Assembly: GCF_900155965.1 (NCBI RefSeq)
Contig: NZ_FTMG01000019.1
Location: 1 to 64,000 of the forward strand
Reading direction: 5' to 3'
DNA: 64,000 bases
From: Mucilaginibacter lappiensis
Lineage (GTDB): Bacteria; Bacteroidota; Bacteroidia; Sphingobacteriales; Sphingobacteriaceae
The notes below the pieces were generated by a model. The model had not been told where the DNA came from and did not search any database. It saw nothing but the letters and a program-made list of their open reading frames with translations. The translations under genes were made by a program, and so were the position numbers. Positions 9,084 through 18,258 of the stretch are shown one piece after another. Within the stretch, counting starts at the first letter, position 1. Every line of letters begins with the position of its first letter.

Positions 9084-10640
9084 ATGAAGTTATTTATTAA
9101 GAAGCCTATTCAGCAATTGATGGCTGCCTCTGTCGAGACGGAGAAATCGCTGAAAAGAACCTTAGGTGTTGGATCGCTAATAGCACTGGGTATTGGTGCT
9201 ATCATTGGAGCCGGTATTTTTGTGCGTACAGCAGCGGCAGCCGGTGAACATGCAGGTCCGGCTGTTACCATTTCATTCCTTATTGCAGCCGCTGGTTGCG
9301 CCCTGGCCGGTTTATGCTATGCAGAATTTGCCAGTATGATACCGATAGCCGGTTCGGCTTATACCTACTCTTACGCTACCATGGGCGAATTTATAGCCTG
9401 GATCATAGGCTGGGATTTGGTACTGGAGTACGCGCTTGGAGCAGCTACAGTAGCCATTGGCTGGTCACAGTATTTCAACGAATTTTTAATTACATTTTTC
9501 AATTTCCATATCCCCTATCAGTGGACACACTCCTTCTTCGAAGTGTCAAACACTACTTCCGGCATGTACGCTGCGGAGTTGGGTACCCGGGGTATCGTTA
9601 ACCTGCCGGCTATATTAATTATATTCCTGCTTACCTTATTGCTGATACGCGGTATGGCCGAGTCGGCTATTGTAAACAACATTATTGTAATTGTTAAAGT
9701 AGCTATTGTGCTGCTTATTATCGGTTTGGGCTGGCATTTCATTAATCCGGCTTTTCACACACCTTATATGATCCCTGCTAATGCAGGTACAGTAAAGGTG
9801 AGTACCGGTATTGTTGATTATGGCGATACTTTTAACCATGGATGGTTGGGTGTGTTACGCGGCGCTAGTGTAGTATTCTTCGCCTTTATTGGTTTCGATG
9901 CGGTATCAACCGCTGCGCAGGAAGCTAAAAACCCGCAAAAAGATATGCCAAAAGGTATCCTGATATCATTGGTTATTTGTACTGCGCTATACATCCTGTT
10001 TTCACACGTATTAACCGGCTTAGTTTCTTACAAAGATTTCCTGATACAAGGTAAAGAAGCTTCTGTAAGCTACGCTATTAAAACGGCGATGCCTGGTTAT
10101 GGTTGGTTAGCTTCCCTTGTTACCGTATCTATACTTGCGGGTTTTTCTTCGGTAATCCTGGTGATGCTGATGGGCCAAACCCGTGTGTTTTATACCATGA
10201 GCACCGATGGTTTGATCCCAAAAGTATTCTCTAAGCTTCACCCAAAATTCCGCACACCTTATAAATCACAATGGTTATTTTTTGTGTTTGTATCTATATT
10301 CGCAGGTTTTATCCCTGATAAATATGTAGGCGATATGGTGAGTATTGGTACTTTATTTGCATTTGTGCTGGTTTGTATAGGTATATTCATCCTGCGCAGA
10401 ACTGATCCAAACATTGTTCGTCCGTTCCAGACGCCACTTTATATGATCGTTTGCCCGCTAGGTGCATTGATCTGCTTGTGTATGATTGCCAGTGAAGGTT
10501 GGGAAAACTGGGCCCGTCTTATTGTTTGGTTGCTGATCGGCTTTGTGATCTACTTCGGTTACAGCATCAAACGTTCGCATGTAAGACATGGCAAGGTTGA
10601 AGCTGCGGTAGACCCGATCAATCCTAAATTTATGGAATAA
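9084..10640 (+). CDS. Cationic/general amino acid permease (APC, YfnA/CAT-like)
   Basis: 518 residues and 12-14 membrane segments. The N-terminal cytoplasmic stretch LKRTLGVGSLIALGIGAIIG leads into GAGIFVRT, the helix-1 substrate-binding motif of CAT-type APC transporters. FIGFDAVSTAAQEAKNPQKD is the helix-6/7 signature of the same group. It probably imports cationic or neutral amino acids by proton symport; substrate is inferred only from the group. It stands alone, with its own promoter and a strong terminator. Confidence 0.9.
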   Translation: MKLFIKKPIQQLMAASVETEKSLKRTLGVGSLIALGIGAIIGAGIFVRTAAAAGEHAGPAVTISFLIAAAGCALAGLCYAEFASMIPIAGSAYTYSYATMGEFIAWIIGWDLVLEYALGAATVAIGWSQYFNEFLITFFNFHIPYQWTHSFFEVSNTTSGMYAAELGTRGIVNLPAILIIFLLTLLLIRGMAESAIVNNIIVIVKVAIVLLIIGLGWHFINPAFHTPYMIPANAGTVKVSTGIVDYGDTFNHGWLGVLRGASVVFFAFIGFDAVSTAAQEAKNPQKDMPKGILISLVICTALYILFSHVLTGLVSYKDFLIQGKEASVSYAIKTAMPGYGWLASLVTVSILAGFSSVILVMLMGQTRVFYTMSTDGLIPKVFSKLHPKFRTPYKSQWLFFVFVSIFAGFIPDKYVGDMVSIGTLFAFVLVCIGIFILRRTDPNIVRPFQTPLYMIVCPLGALICLCMIASEGWENWARLIVWLLIGFVIYFGYSIKRSHVRHGKVEAAVDPINPKFME

Positions 10641-10663
10641 GTTCATCAAGTTATTACTCTTAT

Positions 10664-10697
10664 AAAAAAAGATCCTGATTACTCAGGATCTTTTTTT
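10664..10697 (+). terminator. Rho-independent terminator
   Basis: AAAAAGATCCTGA and TCAGGATCTTTTT arms around a 4-base loop, with T7 on the plus strand and an A tract on the other side. It can work in both directions and closes the permease transcript. Confidence 0.88.
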
Positions 10698-10806
10698 ATG
10701 CCCACCTTTGCAAACATTTGCCGTATAAATTTCGGCACATCGTATTTTCTTTTTATCTTTCTTTATATTTTAATCGCATTTTTGCACCAGCATAAACCCT
10801 ACAGCC

Positions 10807-11376
10807 ATGCATCCATTAGTTTTCAGGGAAGTACTATCCGTTACCATGATCCTTTTCGCCATTATTGATATTCTTGGCGCCATACCCGTAATTATACAGG
10901 TAAGGCAGCGCGTGGGGCATATCGAATCGGAAAAAGCCAGCATAGCCGTACTGATTTTAATGGTGGTGTTTCTTTTTGTGGGCGACGAATTACTGGCTGT
11001 TATCGGCCTGGATGTAGCCTCGTTTGCCATAGCCGGTTCGCTGGTGATATTTATCATCGCGATGGAAATGGTGCTTGGTGTTGATTTTTTTAAAGAGGAA
11101 GTTCCGCTGTCGGCTTCTATAGTACCCCTGGCTTTTCCGCTGATTGCCGGTGCGGGTACCATGACTACCCTGCTCTCGCTCAAATCACAATATCAAACCC
11201 AGAACATTCTGGTGGGTATTGTATTAAATACCATTGTAGTATACTTCGTGCTCAAAAATGTAAAATGGATCGAAAAATTGTTAGGCCCCGTTGGCCTGAG
11301 CATCCTGCGAAAATCATTCGGGATCATTTTGCTGGCTATAGCTATTAAACTGTTCAGGAGTAATACACACCTATAA
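10807..11376 (+). CDS. MarC/UPF0056-family membrane protein
   Basis: 189 residues with six hydrophobic helices. The family signature is the repeated half with Asp/Gly-rich ends: FAIIDILGAIPVI in helix 1 and PLAFPLIAGAGTMTTLL in the second half. Members sit in the inner membrane. Despite the name, no role in antibiotic resistance is established and the transported substrate is unknown. Length is normal and the gene is monocistronic. A C-rich hairpin and an interspersed palindrome follow. Confidence 0.85.
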   Translation: MHPLVFREVLSVTMILFAIIDILGAIPVIIQVRQRVGHIESEKASIAVLILMVVFLFVGDELLAVIGLDVASFAIAGSLVIFIIAMEMVLGVDFFKEEVPLSASIVPLAFPLIAGAGTMTTLLSLKSQYQTQNILVGIVLNTIVVYFVLKNVKWIEKLLGPVGLSILRKSFGIILLAIAIKLFRSNTHL

Positions 11377-11429
11377 CCCCCCTGCCCCCTGAAGGGGGAG
11401 TTTTATCAAGAAGCAGTAGTTAAAAAGGG

Positions 11430-11503
11430 TGTCATGCTGAGCCTCGTCGAAGCATGGTGGGCAGGCCTCTGCGCTCTACCCTTCGACGGAGCTCAGGGTG
11501 ACA
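11430..11503. repeat. Interspersed palindrome, family 2
   Basis: Starts TGTCATGCTGAGC, contains CGTCGAAGCATGG and CCTCTGCGCTCTACC, and ends CTTCGACGGAGCTCAGGG TGACA-like, so the outer arms can fold on each other. A second, truncated copy is at 23672-23738. It lies in the convergent gap after the MarC gene. Confidence 0.7.
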
Positions 11504-11593
11504 GCCTTCGTTTTTGAACCTTATTTATCATTAAAATATAAAAGGAGACTCTCCTTCCGGACAGCCTCCCTTTCTTTAATATGATAATAATAG

Positions 11594-12082
11594 TTAAGCC
11601 CCCAATAGCTCGTCCAGGTTGTCCAATGCCATGGTATAGCCCGCCTCAAAGCCCATAGCAACAATTTTTTCCAGATCGGCTTCGTTATCAAACGTGAGCT
11701 CTGCTACTACCTGGGTAACTGCTCCAATCGTGTTAAAGGTAACCAGCCAGTGCATCGCTGGAAAATCAGGGTTTATAACGCCATTTTCGTCGCAGAACAA
11801 GGCGGTAGAAGTAAAGCTTTGCTGTGGGGTGATCGTTTTAAAGTTAACCCGGCACCAGGCTGCCTCGCCATTGGGCCCGGTCATACAATACAACCAGAAA
11901 CCGCCTTCACTAAAATCGTATGATTTAGATACGGCTTTCCAGGGCTTTGGTGCCCACCATTGTTCCAGCAGACTAACGTCTGTCCATGCTTTCCATACTT
12001 TTTCAACAGGGGCGGCAAATTCCCTAATAACGCGTAGTTTTTTGTTAGCCAGATCTTTGGTGATCTCAGTTTTTGTACTCAT
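11594..12082 (-). CDS. SRPBCC/AHSA1-type START-like protein
   Basis: 162 residues. The sequence RVIREFAAPVEKVWKAWTD is the usual opening of the Aha1-C/SRPBCC hydrophobic-ligand fold, followed by LLEQWWAPKPW. The C-terminal helix (EKIVAMGFEAGYTMALDNLDELL) closes the cavity. No ligand is known for such proteins. It lies 12 bases downstream of an ArsR regulator, the usual two-gene arrangement for this family, so expression is probably controlled by that regulator. Confidence 0.85.
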   Translation of the reverse strand: MSTKTEITKDLANKKLRVIREFAAPVEKVWKAWTDVSLLEQWWAPKPWKAVSKSYDFSEGGFWLYCMTGPNGEAAWCRVNFKTITPQQSFTSTALFCDENGVINPDFPAMHWLVTFNTIGAVTQVVAELTFDNEADLEKIVAMGFEAGYTMALDNLDELLGA

Positions 12083-12094
12083 ATTGAATTTGTT

Positions 12095-12400
12095 TTACAG
12101 GTTTTTTAATAGGTTATCTAACTGATCAAAACGATCGTCCCACAACTTGCGGAAACGCTCGAGCCATAAGTCAATTTCTTTCATCTTCTGGGGATTAAAG
12201 TGGTAATAAATTTCTCTGCCGGTTTGCTGCTGCTTAATCACTTCGCATTCCGCCAGGATCTGGATATGTTTGGATACCGCCTGGCGACTACTGTCAAAGT
12301 GTTCGGCAATAGCATTTGGTGTCATCGCCTGCAGCGCCAGTAAACCTAAAATTGCCCGCCGCGTAGGGTCTGCAATAGCTTGAAAAATGTCTCGTCTCAT
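12095..12400 (-). CDS. ArsR-family transcriptional regulator
   Basis: 101 residues from ATG 12400 (MRRDIFQAIADPTRRAIL). A longer reading from 12445 was rejected because it would run through the operator/promoter. Winged helix-turn-helix: ADPTRRAILGLLA helix, recognition helix SRQAVSKHIQILAECEVI, and wing REIYYHF. It lacks the CVC metal site of ArsR/SmtB sensors and belongs to the metal-free group paired with SRPBCC genes. It probably represses its own two-gene operon through the palindromes just upstream. Confidence 0.88.
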   Translation of the reverse strand: MRRDIFQAIADPTRRAILGLLALQAMTPNAIAEHFDSSRQAVSKHIQILAECEVIKQQQTGREIYYHFNPQKMKEIDLWLERFRKLWDDRFDQLDNLLKNL

Positions 12401-12405
12401 ATTAT

Positions 12406-12454
12406 TTGCAACCGATTGATTGCAAATATAAGCGCAACCGATCAATTGCGCAAA
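12406..12454 (-). promoter_or_regulatory. arsR promoter with two operator palindromes
   Basis: On the minus strand TTTG (12454-12451), a 20-base spacer and TATATTTG (12430-12423) form a Bacteroidota promoter. Two related 20-bp inverted repeats overlap it. TTGCAACCGATTGATTGCAA (12406-12425) covers the -7 box and start site. GCGCAACCGATCAATTGCGC (12432-12451) fills the spacer. Both share GCAACCGAT-N-ATTG and are spaced 26 bp centre to centre. This is the expected layout for autorepression by a dimeric ArsR protein. Confidence 0.65.
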
Positions 12455-12477
12455 TTTATTTTCATTTTTTTAGTTGC

Positions 12478-12849
12478 TTAAACCCTGATTCCTTTTGATA
12501 AGGCATCAATAGCTTCGTCGCGAGTGGATACAAAACTGATCCTGCCGGCTTTATTACTCTCGTAAATAAAATCACGCAGGCTTTGGCTGCTGTACTTTGA
12601 AAAATCACCAACAATGGCCAATTTAACATTGTAGTTAGAAAATTTTTGGAGCACATCGCCTGCAAGCGTTGTTTTCAGGTCGAAGAAACTATCGGTGATA
12701 TTTTCTTGGTACATCACTATCCTCCTGGCATCCTGATAGGCGCAATTGGCCAATATATCCAACGCATCCTGCGCGTTGTTAATTTCGATGATATTGGATA
12801 CGATCTCGGCTATATTGAAATCATTGATGCTGATCAGGTTGATGTCCAT
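12478..12849 (-). CDS. DUF4180-domain protein
   Basis: 123 residues, matching the DUF4180 pattern: LANCAYQDARRIVMYQENI, FFDLKTTLAGDVLQKFSNY, and VGDFSKYSSQSLRDFIYESN. The fold resembles STAS-like small proteins. Function is unknown. It is soluble with no signal peptide. It is on the same strand as the ArsR operon but separated from it by that operon's promoter. Confidence 0.82.
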   Translation of the reverse strand: MDINLISINDFNIAEIVSNIIEINNAQDALDILANCAYQDARRIVMYQENITDSFFDLKTTLAGDVLQKFSNYNVKLAIVGDFSKYSSQSLRDFIYESNKAGRISFVSTRDEAIDALSKGIRV

Positions 12850-12915
12850 AGTATATTGTTTGCTTATACAGACGAACGGATGCCATGGTTTGTTACAGGT
12901 AGGATCATAAAAACC

Positions 12916-13003
12916 ATGTCATTGCGAGCGATAGCGTGGCAATCTCCTCGCTTGCATATTAAACGCTACGAGATTGCTTCGTCGTTCCTCCTCGCAATGA
13001 CAT
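12916..13003. repeat. REP-like palindrome, family 1 (intact copy)
   Basis: ATGTCATTGCGAGCGATAGC at the left and CTCGCAATGACAT at the right, with internal pairing of GCAATCTC and GAGATTGC. It is an intact relative of the copy interrupted by IS110 at the left end of the window and of 22141-22234. It ends 12 bases before the stop of the methyltransferase gene. Confidence 0.85.
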
Positions 13004-13014
13004 GTTTTTTAATG

Positions 13015-14184
13015 TCAGGAGGTTGGCGGGCTCAGCCTGGCCACAAACATGGTATCGGCCCGGCGCTCATAGCCTTTGAGTATTTTGCTTTCTTCCAGCT
13101 TTAAGCCAAGCTCTTTCACCAGAAAATCGACCACATCCTCGTTCTCGCCTTTAAAGGCCGAGCAGGTGATATAAATAAGCGGTTTACCGGGCTTCAGATA
13201 TTTTACTACGTTTTGGGCGATACTTTTTTGCAGCTTCTGGAAAAATTCGATCTTATGCTGATCAAACTGGGCTATCATTTCGGGCGTACGGCCCCAGGTA
13301 CCCGAGCCGCTGCAGGGAGCATCCAGTATAATGCCATCAAATGCATAATCATGCAGTGTTTGATCCACATTGGTGGTAAGGTCAAGCGCTTTTTTCTGAT
13401 ATTTGGTTAAACCAGCCAGGTGAAAACGCTCATCCAGGTTGGTCAGCACCGATTCGCGGATATCTGAAACCACCAGCTTGATGTTGGGCTCATCTTCATG
13501 CAGCAACAGCGATTTACCGCCCGAAGCCGCGCAGGCATCCCACCAGCTATCCCAACGTTGCGGCCTGAAAAAATCGCCGGTTTGCTGCGACGAAAAATCC
13601 TGCACCTCAAACCAGTGCTGCTTGGGAAATATGGTTTCGAGGCGGGTACCGTTTGGTAACGAAAGACAGCCATTCCCTTCGTCTTTAAATACGATCTGCG
13701 CTTTGGTCAGCTCGCCCTTAACCAGGTGATCGTAACCATTGCGCACCCGGATAAAAAGATCGGGTTGGGAAAAGAAGGATCTTAAAAAAACGTTACGATC
13801 GATACCGGGAGATAATTGCGCCACCCAGGGAAACACATCTTCCAGGTCAAAATCAGGATGTGCCGTTTTTACCAGGGCCAGTTTGTCGTCGATATTAAAA
13901 CCGATACAAGCAGCCCAGTCGGGCTTAAAATTTTGTAAAAAAGAATTGGTTTGCGTGTTGCACAAAAACTCGGCGACAAACAAACGCTCGTCGGCCGGTA
14001 AATTACGGAGGGTTAATCCTATCCGGAAATAATTGTACATCAACCGGTTGGCAATACGCCTGTCGGTTGATCCCATTTGTTTATTTTGCCTGTAGAAGCC
14101 GGGTAAAAACTTACTTAGAGGCGTATCGGCAGGGTATTCACCCAATATTCGCTGAAACGTTTTAAGCTGGTTTATAGCCTTCAT
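13015..14184 (-). CDS. RsmB/NSUN-type RNA (cytosine-5)-methyltransferase
   Basis: 389 residues. SAM-dependent m5C methyltransferase of the Fmu/Sun group. It has SAM-site residues around AASGGKSLLL, the motif IV GIILDAPCSGSGTWGR, and motif VI YITCSAFKGEN with the catalytic Cys. The N-terminal helical part resembles the NusB-like or linker region, here without an obvious complete NusB domain. The start overlaps the stop of the preceding lipoprotein gene by four bases (ATGA), so it is translationally coupled in the guaA operon. The target RNA (16S rRNA or tRNA) is inferred. Confidence 0.85.
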   Translation of the reverse strand: MKAINQLKTFQRILGEYPADTPLSKFLPGFYRQNKQMGSTDRRIANRLMYNYFRIGLTLRNLPADERLFVAEFLCNTQTNSFLQNFKPDWAACIGFNIDDKLALVKTAHPDFDLEDVFPWVAQLSPGIDRNVFLRSFFSQPDLFIRVRNGYDHLVKGELTKAQIVFKDEGNGCLSLPNGTRLETIFPKQHWFEVQDFSSQQTGDFFRPQRWDSWWDACAASGGKSLLLHEDEPNIKLVVSDIRESVLTNLDERFHLAGLTKYQKKALDLTTNVDQTLHDYAFDGIILDAPCSGSGTWGRTPEMIAQFDQHKIEFFQKLQKSIAQNVVKYLKPGKPLIYITCSAFKGENEDVVDFLVKELGLKLEESKILKGYERRADTMFVARLSPPTS

Positions 14185-15422
14185 TCTACCTGTTTTAACT
14201 CAAAGTTACTATACATTAATATATTTACATGCGTATTTACCCAACCTAACCCAGGCTTTTTTACAAAATGGAAACCATTGTGTATACCTGTAAAATCGGT
14301 TTTATCAATCGCCGACATATCCTTGTTGCCCTCCAACAGCTGCTTACCAAAATACAGCCCTTCATCAAAGCCTTTTATGGCATAATCTGTGGGTTCCACA
14401 TGATACACTTTACGATAGTTACGTAAAAAAGCAATCGTGCTTTCCTGTTTGTAATTCACCTTATCGCTGGAGGTAATATGCGTTTTAAGACGCTGCAATA
14501 TATCGGCCTTTAAAAAGCTGAATTTCTCCCAACTGGGGTGCCCGAACAGTACCACGGGATAGTTCTTGTTTAAAGTATCCAATGATCGCAGCGTAACACC
14601 CAAAAACGCCTGATCTGTAGCCGGTATCACAAACACATTACGCTCTGTTTTTGACAGCTGTGGCAGCAAACCGCTCAATTTACCCCGTGTGATAATAACG
14701 CTTACAATTTTAATCTTTTTATTGCTTAAACTGTCGGTTGCTTTTTTAAAGTTTACCACATAATCGTTCTCCTGGCTAAAGCCCGAACGCAGAATGAATA
14801 TTTTTTTAGGTTTTAATTTATCATTGATGTATTGCGCCGCACCTACAGCATGATATTCCAATGGGGGGATAACCGTAATGAGGTTGTTATTTTTAATAGT
14901 AGCAGGCGAGGCAGGTGATAATGGCGACAAAATAGCCGTGCGGATACCCATGGTTGAGGTAAACAGTTTCATCCCATCCGGGTATACCGGGCCAACCACC
15001 AGGTCGCTTGTTCTTATCTGCGGGTTATAAGCCAGGCTATGCGCCGCGGAGGCATCATCTTTTGAGTCAAAAAGTTGCAGTTTGAAATTAGCACCCTGGG
15101 CAGCCAGGGAGTCTAAAGCCAGTTTAAAACCCTGGTAGTATTCAATGCTCATGTTGGCCTGGCTCAGGCCGGCACCGCTGTAGTTACGCGGCCTTACATG
15201 ATCAAGCCCCATGGGCAATATCATAGATATCACAGAAACTTTTGCCGCGGGCTTTACCGGAGGTTTTTCTACAGGCTTGGGTTGGGGCTTTTCAACTTGT
15301 TTTACGGGCGTTGATACAGGCCGCACTTTTGGTGAACATGCACCCAGTATCAGCGCCGCGCTAAAAAACAATAACCATTTATTCCCACTCAATGGTAGCA
15401 GGTGGTTTTGAACTGATATCAT
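14181..15422 (-). CDS. Lipoprotein with periplasmic-binding-protein type I fold
   Basis: 413 residues. Signal and lipobox LGAC at about residue 29, then a Pro/Lys-rich spacer and a two-lobed type-I periplasmic-binding domain (VISMILPMGLDH, YYQGFKLALDSL, DLVVGPVYPDG). This architecture is shared with LpoA-like activators of penicillin-binding proteins and amino-acid-binding proteins, but I cannot tell which. The ATG at 15422 makes a 44-base overlap with guaA; a TTG at 15392 would cut that to 14. It overlaps the next gene by four bases. Confidence 0.75.
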   Translation of the reverse strand: MISVQNHLLPLSGNKWLLFFSAALILGACSPKVRPVSTPVKQVEKPQPKPVEKPPVKPAAKVSVISMILPMGLDHVRPRNYSGAGLSQANMSIEYYQGFKLALDSLAAQGANFKLQLFDSKDDASAAHSLAYNPQIRTSDLVVGPVYPDGMKLFTSTMGIRTAILSPLSPASPATIKNNNLITVIPPLEYHAVGAAQYINDKLKPKKIFILRSGFSQENDYVVNFKKATDSLSNKKIKIVSVIITRGKLSGLLPQLSKTERNVFVIPATDQAFLGVTLRSLDTLNKNYPVVLFGHPSWEKFSFLKADILQRLKTHITSSDKVNYKQESTIAFLRNYRKVYHVEPTDYAIKGFDEGLYFGKQLLEGNKDMSAIDKTDFTGIHNGFHFVKKPGLGWVNTHVNILMYSNFELKQVE

Positions 15423-16914
15423 ATACTACCCGGTTAATTCCTTTTACGTTATTAATGATCTCGTTAGAGATCTTGGCCAGCAGGTCATAAGGTAAATGGC
15501 ACCAATCAGCTGTCATCCCATCCAGTGATTCTACAGCACGCAGGCATATCACGTTCTCATAAGTACGTTCATCGCCCATTACCCCTACAGATTGTACCGG
15601 CAAAAATATAGCACCGGCCTGCCAAACCTTATCGTAAACACCATATGACCGCAAATTGTTGATATAAATCGCATCGGCCTCCTGCAATATAGCTACTTTT
15701 TCTGGTGTAACATCACCTAAAATCCTGATAGCCAGACCCGGACCCGGAAAAGGATGCCTACCTAAAATATTCGGATCGATGTTTAAAGCCTTGCCTACAC
15801 GCCTTACTTCGTCTTTAAATAAAGTATTCAACGGTTCAACCACCTTCAATTTCATAAAATCGGGTAAACCGCCAACGTTATGGTGCGATTTGATGGTAGC
15901 TGATGGACCTTTTACCGAAACCGATTCAATAACATCGGGATAAATGGTTCCTTGTCCTAACCATTTTACGTCCTGAACCTCATGCGCGGCATCATCAAAT
16001 ACTTCGATAAACACACGACCGATGGCTTTACGTTTCTTTTCGGGATCTTTAAGGCCAGTCAACGCGTCATAGAAACGTTGCTTGGCGTCAATACCTTTTA
16101 TGTTTAAGCCCATGTGCTTGTAGGAGTCGAGCACTTGTTCGTACTCGTCCTTGCGCAGCAGGCCGTTATCTACAAATATGCAATGCAGGTTTTTGCCGAT
16201 AGCATGGTGCAATAAAACCGCCGCTACCGATGAATCCACACCGCCTGATAAACCTAGTACTACTTTATCATCACCCAGCTTTTCGCGCAGGGCTGCAATG
16301 GTAGTTTCGATGAACGAATCTGGTGTCCAGTCTTGTTTGCAACCGCAAATGTCGACCAAAAAATTCTCCAGCAATTGCTTGCCATCAATACTGTGGGTTA
16401 CCTCCGGGTGAAACTGGATACCATAAGTTTGGGTACCGGTTACCTGGTAAGCCGCCACCTTTACGCTATCGGTACTGGCAATGATCTCAAAATTATCGCC
16501 GATGCGGGCAATGGTATCGCCATGCGACATCCATACCTGTGAATTCTCGGGGATATTTTTAAACAGTGGATTTTCCTTGTTAATATAATCCAGATTAGCA
16601 CGACCATATTCGCGGGTGCTTGAAGCTAATACTTCGCCACCATGAAAATGGGCCACGTACTGTGCACCATAACAAACCCCTAAAATAGGACGAGTAGTAT
16701 GGAACTGCGCGAAATCAAAATGAGGTGCATCTTCCTGCCTTACAGAATAAGGACTACCAGAAAGGATAATTCCTTTTACAGTGCTGTCAATTTCGGGATA
16801 ATGATTGAAGGGGTGGATCTCACAGTAAATATTGAGCTCCCTGACGCGGCGCGCGATGAGTTGAGTGAATTGCGAGCCAAAGTCAAGAATGAGGATTTTT
16901 TCTTGCATGGGCAA
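15379..16914 (-). CDS. guaA: GMP synthase (glutamine-hydrolysing)
   Basis: Converts XMP to GMP, the last step of guanine nucleotide synthesis. 511 residues. The class I glutamine amidotransferase (1-190) has GVCYGAQ with the catalytic Cys and FHPEVTH. The ATP-pyrophosphatase P-loop is LGLSGGVDSSVAA. The dimerisation domain has GRHPFPGPGLAIRILGDV and ends PPATIEWE. Start MPMQEK at 16914, or MQEK two codons later. First gene of a tightly overlapping three-gene operon. Confidence 0.97.
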   Translation of the reverse strand: MPMQEKILILDFGSQFTQLIARRVRELNIYCEIHPFNHYPEIDSTVKGIILSGSPYSVRQEDAPHFDFAQFHTTRPILGVCYGAQYVAHFHGGEVLASSTREYGRANLDYINKENPLFKNIPENSQVWMSHGDTIARIGDNFEIIASTDSVKVAAYQVTGTQTYGIQFHPEVTHSIDGKQLLENFLVDICGCKQDWTPDSFIETTIAALREKLGDDKVVLGLSGGVDSSVAAVLLHHAIGKNLHCIFVDNGLLRKDEYEQVLDSYKHMGLNIKGIDAKQRFYDALTGLKDPEKKRKAIGRVFIEVFDDAAHEVQDVKWLGQGTIYPDVIESVSVKGPSATIKSHHNVGGLPDFMKLKVVEPLNTLFKDEVRRVGKALNIDPNILGRHPFPGPGLAIRILGDVTPEKVAILQEADAIYINNLRSYGVYDKVWQAGAIFLPVQSVGVMGDERTYENVICLRAVESLDGMTADWCHLPYDLLAKISNEIINNVKGINRVVYDISSKPPATIEWE

Positions 16915-17457
16915 AGATAGGATTTTGATGTGAGATGTGAGATATGAGATTTGAGATTTTGGGACTTTGGGGTTTTCGGGGTTTGGGGACTTTGGGATTA
17001 CCTCGATTTATTCCCATACAATCTAACAAATTTGTCATCCTGAGGAACGAAGGATCTACTCGTAAACATGCATATCGCGCAATAGATGCTTCACTCCGTT
17101 CAGCATGACAAAAATAGTTGTATAAATCTTTTTTCCTCCCGTCAGCAGATAAGCTTCGGACGAAAGCAGACAGAACGATGGTGGCTTGCGCGGTTGTAGG
17201 GACATAGCAAGTTTTTGCTGAAGCGTGGGAAATGAGTGAATGAAGTAGGGCAAAATAATTGCAGTCCGTGGTTCTGTCTGGTTTGCAGGGTAAAGCAAGG
17301 AGCGTAAAGAAGCATTTCTGCTGAAGCCTTTTTGGTTACTTTTGTGGCGACAAAAGTAACTTGCTCTCCCGCGGCCAAGAGCGGGTATACGATTTGCATT
17401 ATCCGCTCTGTATATAGGGGATTGCTTCGTACCTTACAGCAATGACGTGGAGAATAT
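16915..17457. repeat. Non-coding stretch with interspersed palindromes
   Basis: No gene supported. 17031-17111 is a palindrome (TTTGTCATCCTGAGG ... CAGCATGACAAA) of a third family. 17335-17360 is a perfect hairpin, GTTACTTTTGT/ACAAAAGTAAC. 16953-16999 is G/T-rich with repeated GGACTTTGGG-like units. 17421-17447 carries a GATTGCTTCG fragment resembling family 1. Open frames here have no start signals or family resemblance. Confidence 0.6.
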
Positions 17458-18162
17458 TTACGGCGTTGTTGCGGCAACAGGTAACACCTTGCCATTAAAG
17501 AATTTATGCCCTGTAAGCGCGAAATCAGCAATATATTTACCCATTTCAAAAGCCATTACCGGCGATTGATAACCCGGGAAAGCTTTCTCGAGCATTTCCG
17601 TTTGAGCAGATCCTAAGGCCAGGCAATTAACTTTAATGTCCTGCTCTGTCAATTCCTGCGCCAGGCATTCAGTTAGCGTATGCAACGCAGCCTTACTTGC
17701 TGAGTAGGCTGTCAATCCCGGAAATTTGGCGCTGCCCTGGAAACCACCCATGCTACCCACGTTGAGGATATGTGAGCCAGCCGGCATCAGCGGCAATAAT
17801 GCCTGTATCATACGTACGTGACCAATAAAATTGCTTTGCAGCATCTCTACAAAATCGGTTTCCAGTAATTGTGTAAATGGCTTATTGATGAGCATGCCCG
17901 CGTTGTTAATCAATACATCAACCCGGTTATCAAAATTGGAGGCTATAAACTGTTGCAAGCCCTCATAATCATCATGTACAATATCAAAATTAAGAGCAAA
18001 TAACTGGCAGTCGGGGTTAAGTCCGTGGGCAATTTCCAGCAGGCGCTCCAGCTTGTCTTGCGAGCGGGCCAATGCAATTACCTTGTTGTTACCCGAAAGT
18101 ATCAGTTCAATTACTGCTTCAAATCCCACGCCGCTGCTGGCGCCTGTTATAATAATGTTCAT
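17458..18162 (-). CDS. Short-chain dehydrogenase/reductase
   Basis: 234 residues, classical SDR. NAD(P)-binding TGASSGVGFEA at the N-terminus, NNAGML after strand 4, catalytic Ser at NVGSMGGF, and YSASKAAL with the Tyr and Lys. Substrate unknown. The cofactor is probably NADP, given the Arg (LARSQDK) after strand 2. It is on the same strand as the aromatic hydroxylase, separated by 96 bases of C/G-rich palindrome, so a shared transcript is doubtful. Confidence 0.9.
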   Translation of the reverse strand: MNIIITGASSGVGFEAVIELILSGNNKVIALARSQDKLERLLEIAHGLNPDCQLFALNFDIVHDDYEGLQQFIASNFDNRVDVLINNAGMLINKPFTQLLETDFVEMLQSNFIGHVRMIQALLPLMPAGSHILNVGSMGGFQGSAKFPGLTAYSASKAALHTLTECLAQELTEQDIKVNCLALGSAQTEMLEKAFPGYQSPVMAFEMGKYIADFALTGHKFFNGKVLPVAATTP

Positions 18163-18169
18163 AAGCTTA

Positions 18170-18252
18170 GCCCCCTCTAAATCTCCCCCAGAAGGGGAGA
18201 CTTTATTTTTTAAAGCCCTCCCTCCCGGGGAGGGTTGGGAGGGGCTGTTTAA
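18170..18252. repeat. C/G-rich intergenic palindromes
   Basis: CTCCCCCAGAAGGGGAG followed by CCCTCCCTCCCGGGGAGGG. Closely related sequences occur at 1970-1997 and 11377-11401 (CCCCCTGAAGGGGGAG). All are in gaps near gene ends and can form short stable hairpins. Confidence 0.6.
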
Positions 18253-18258
18253 CCGCGC

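Noticed and set aside
17142..17549. 135-codon open frame on the minus strand overlapping the SDR gene end
   Set aside because: Low-complexity, repeat-containing sequence that overlaps a well-supported gene. No domain.
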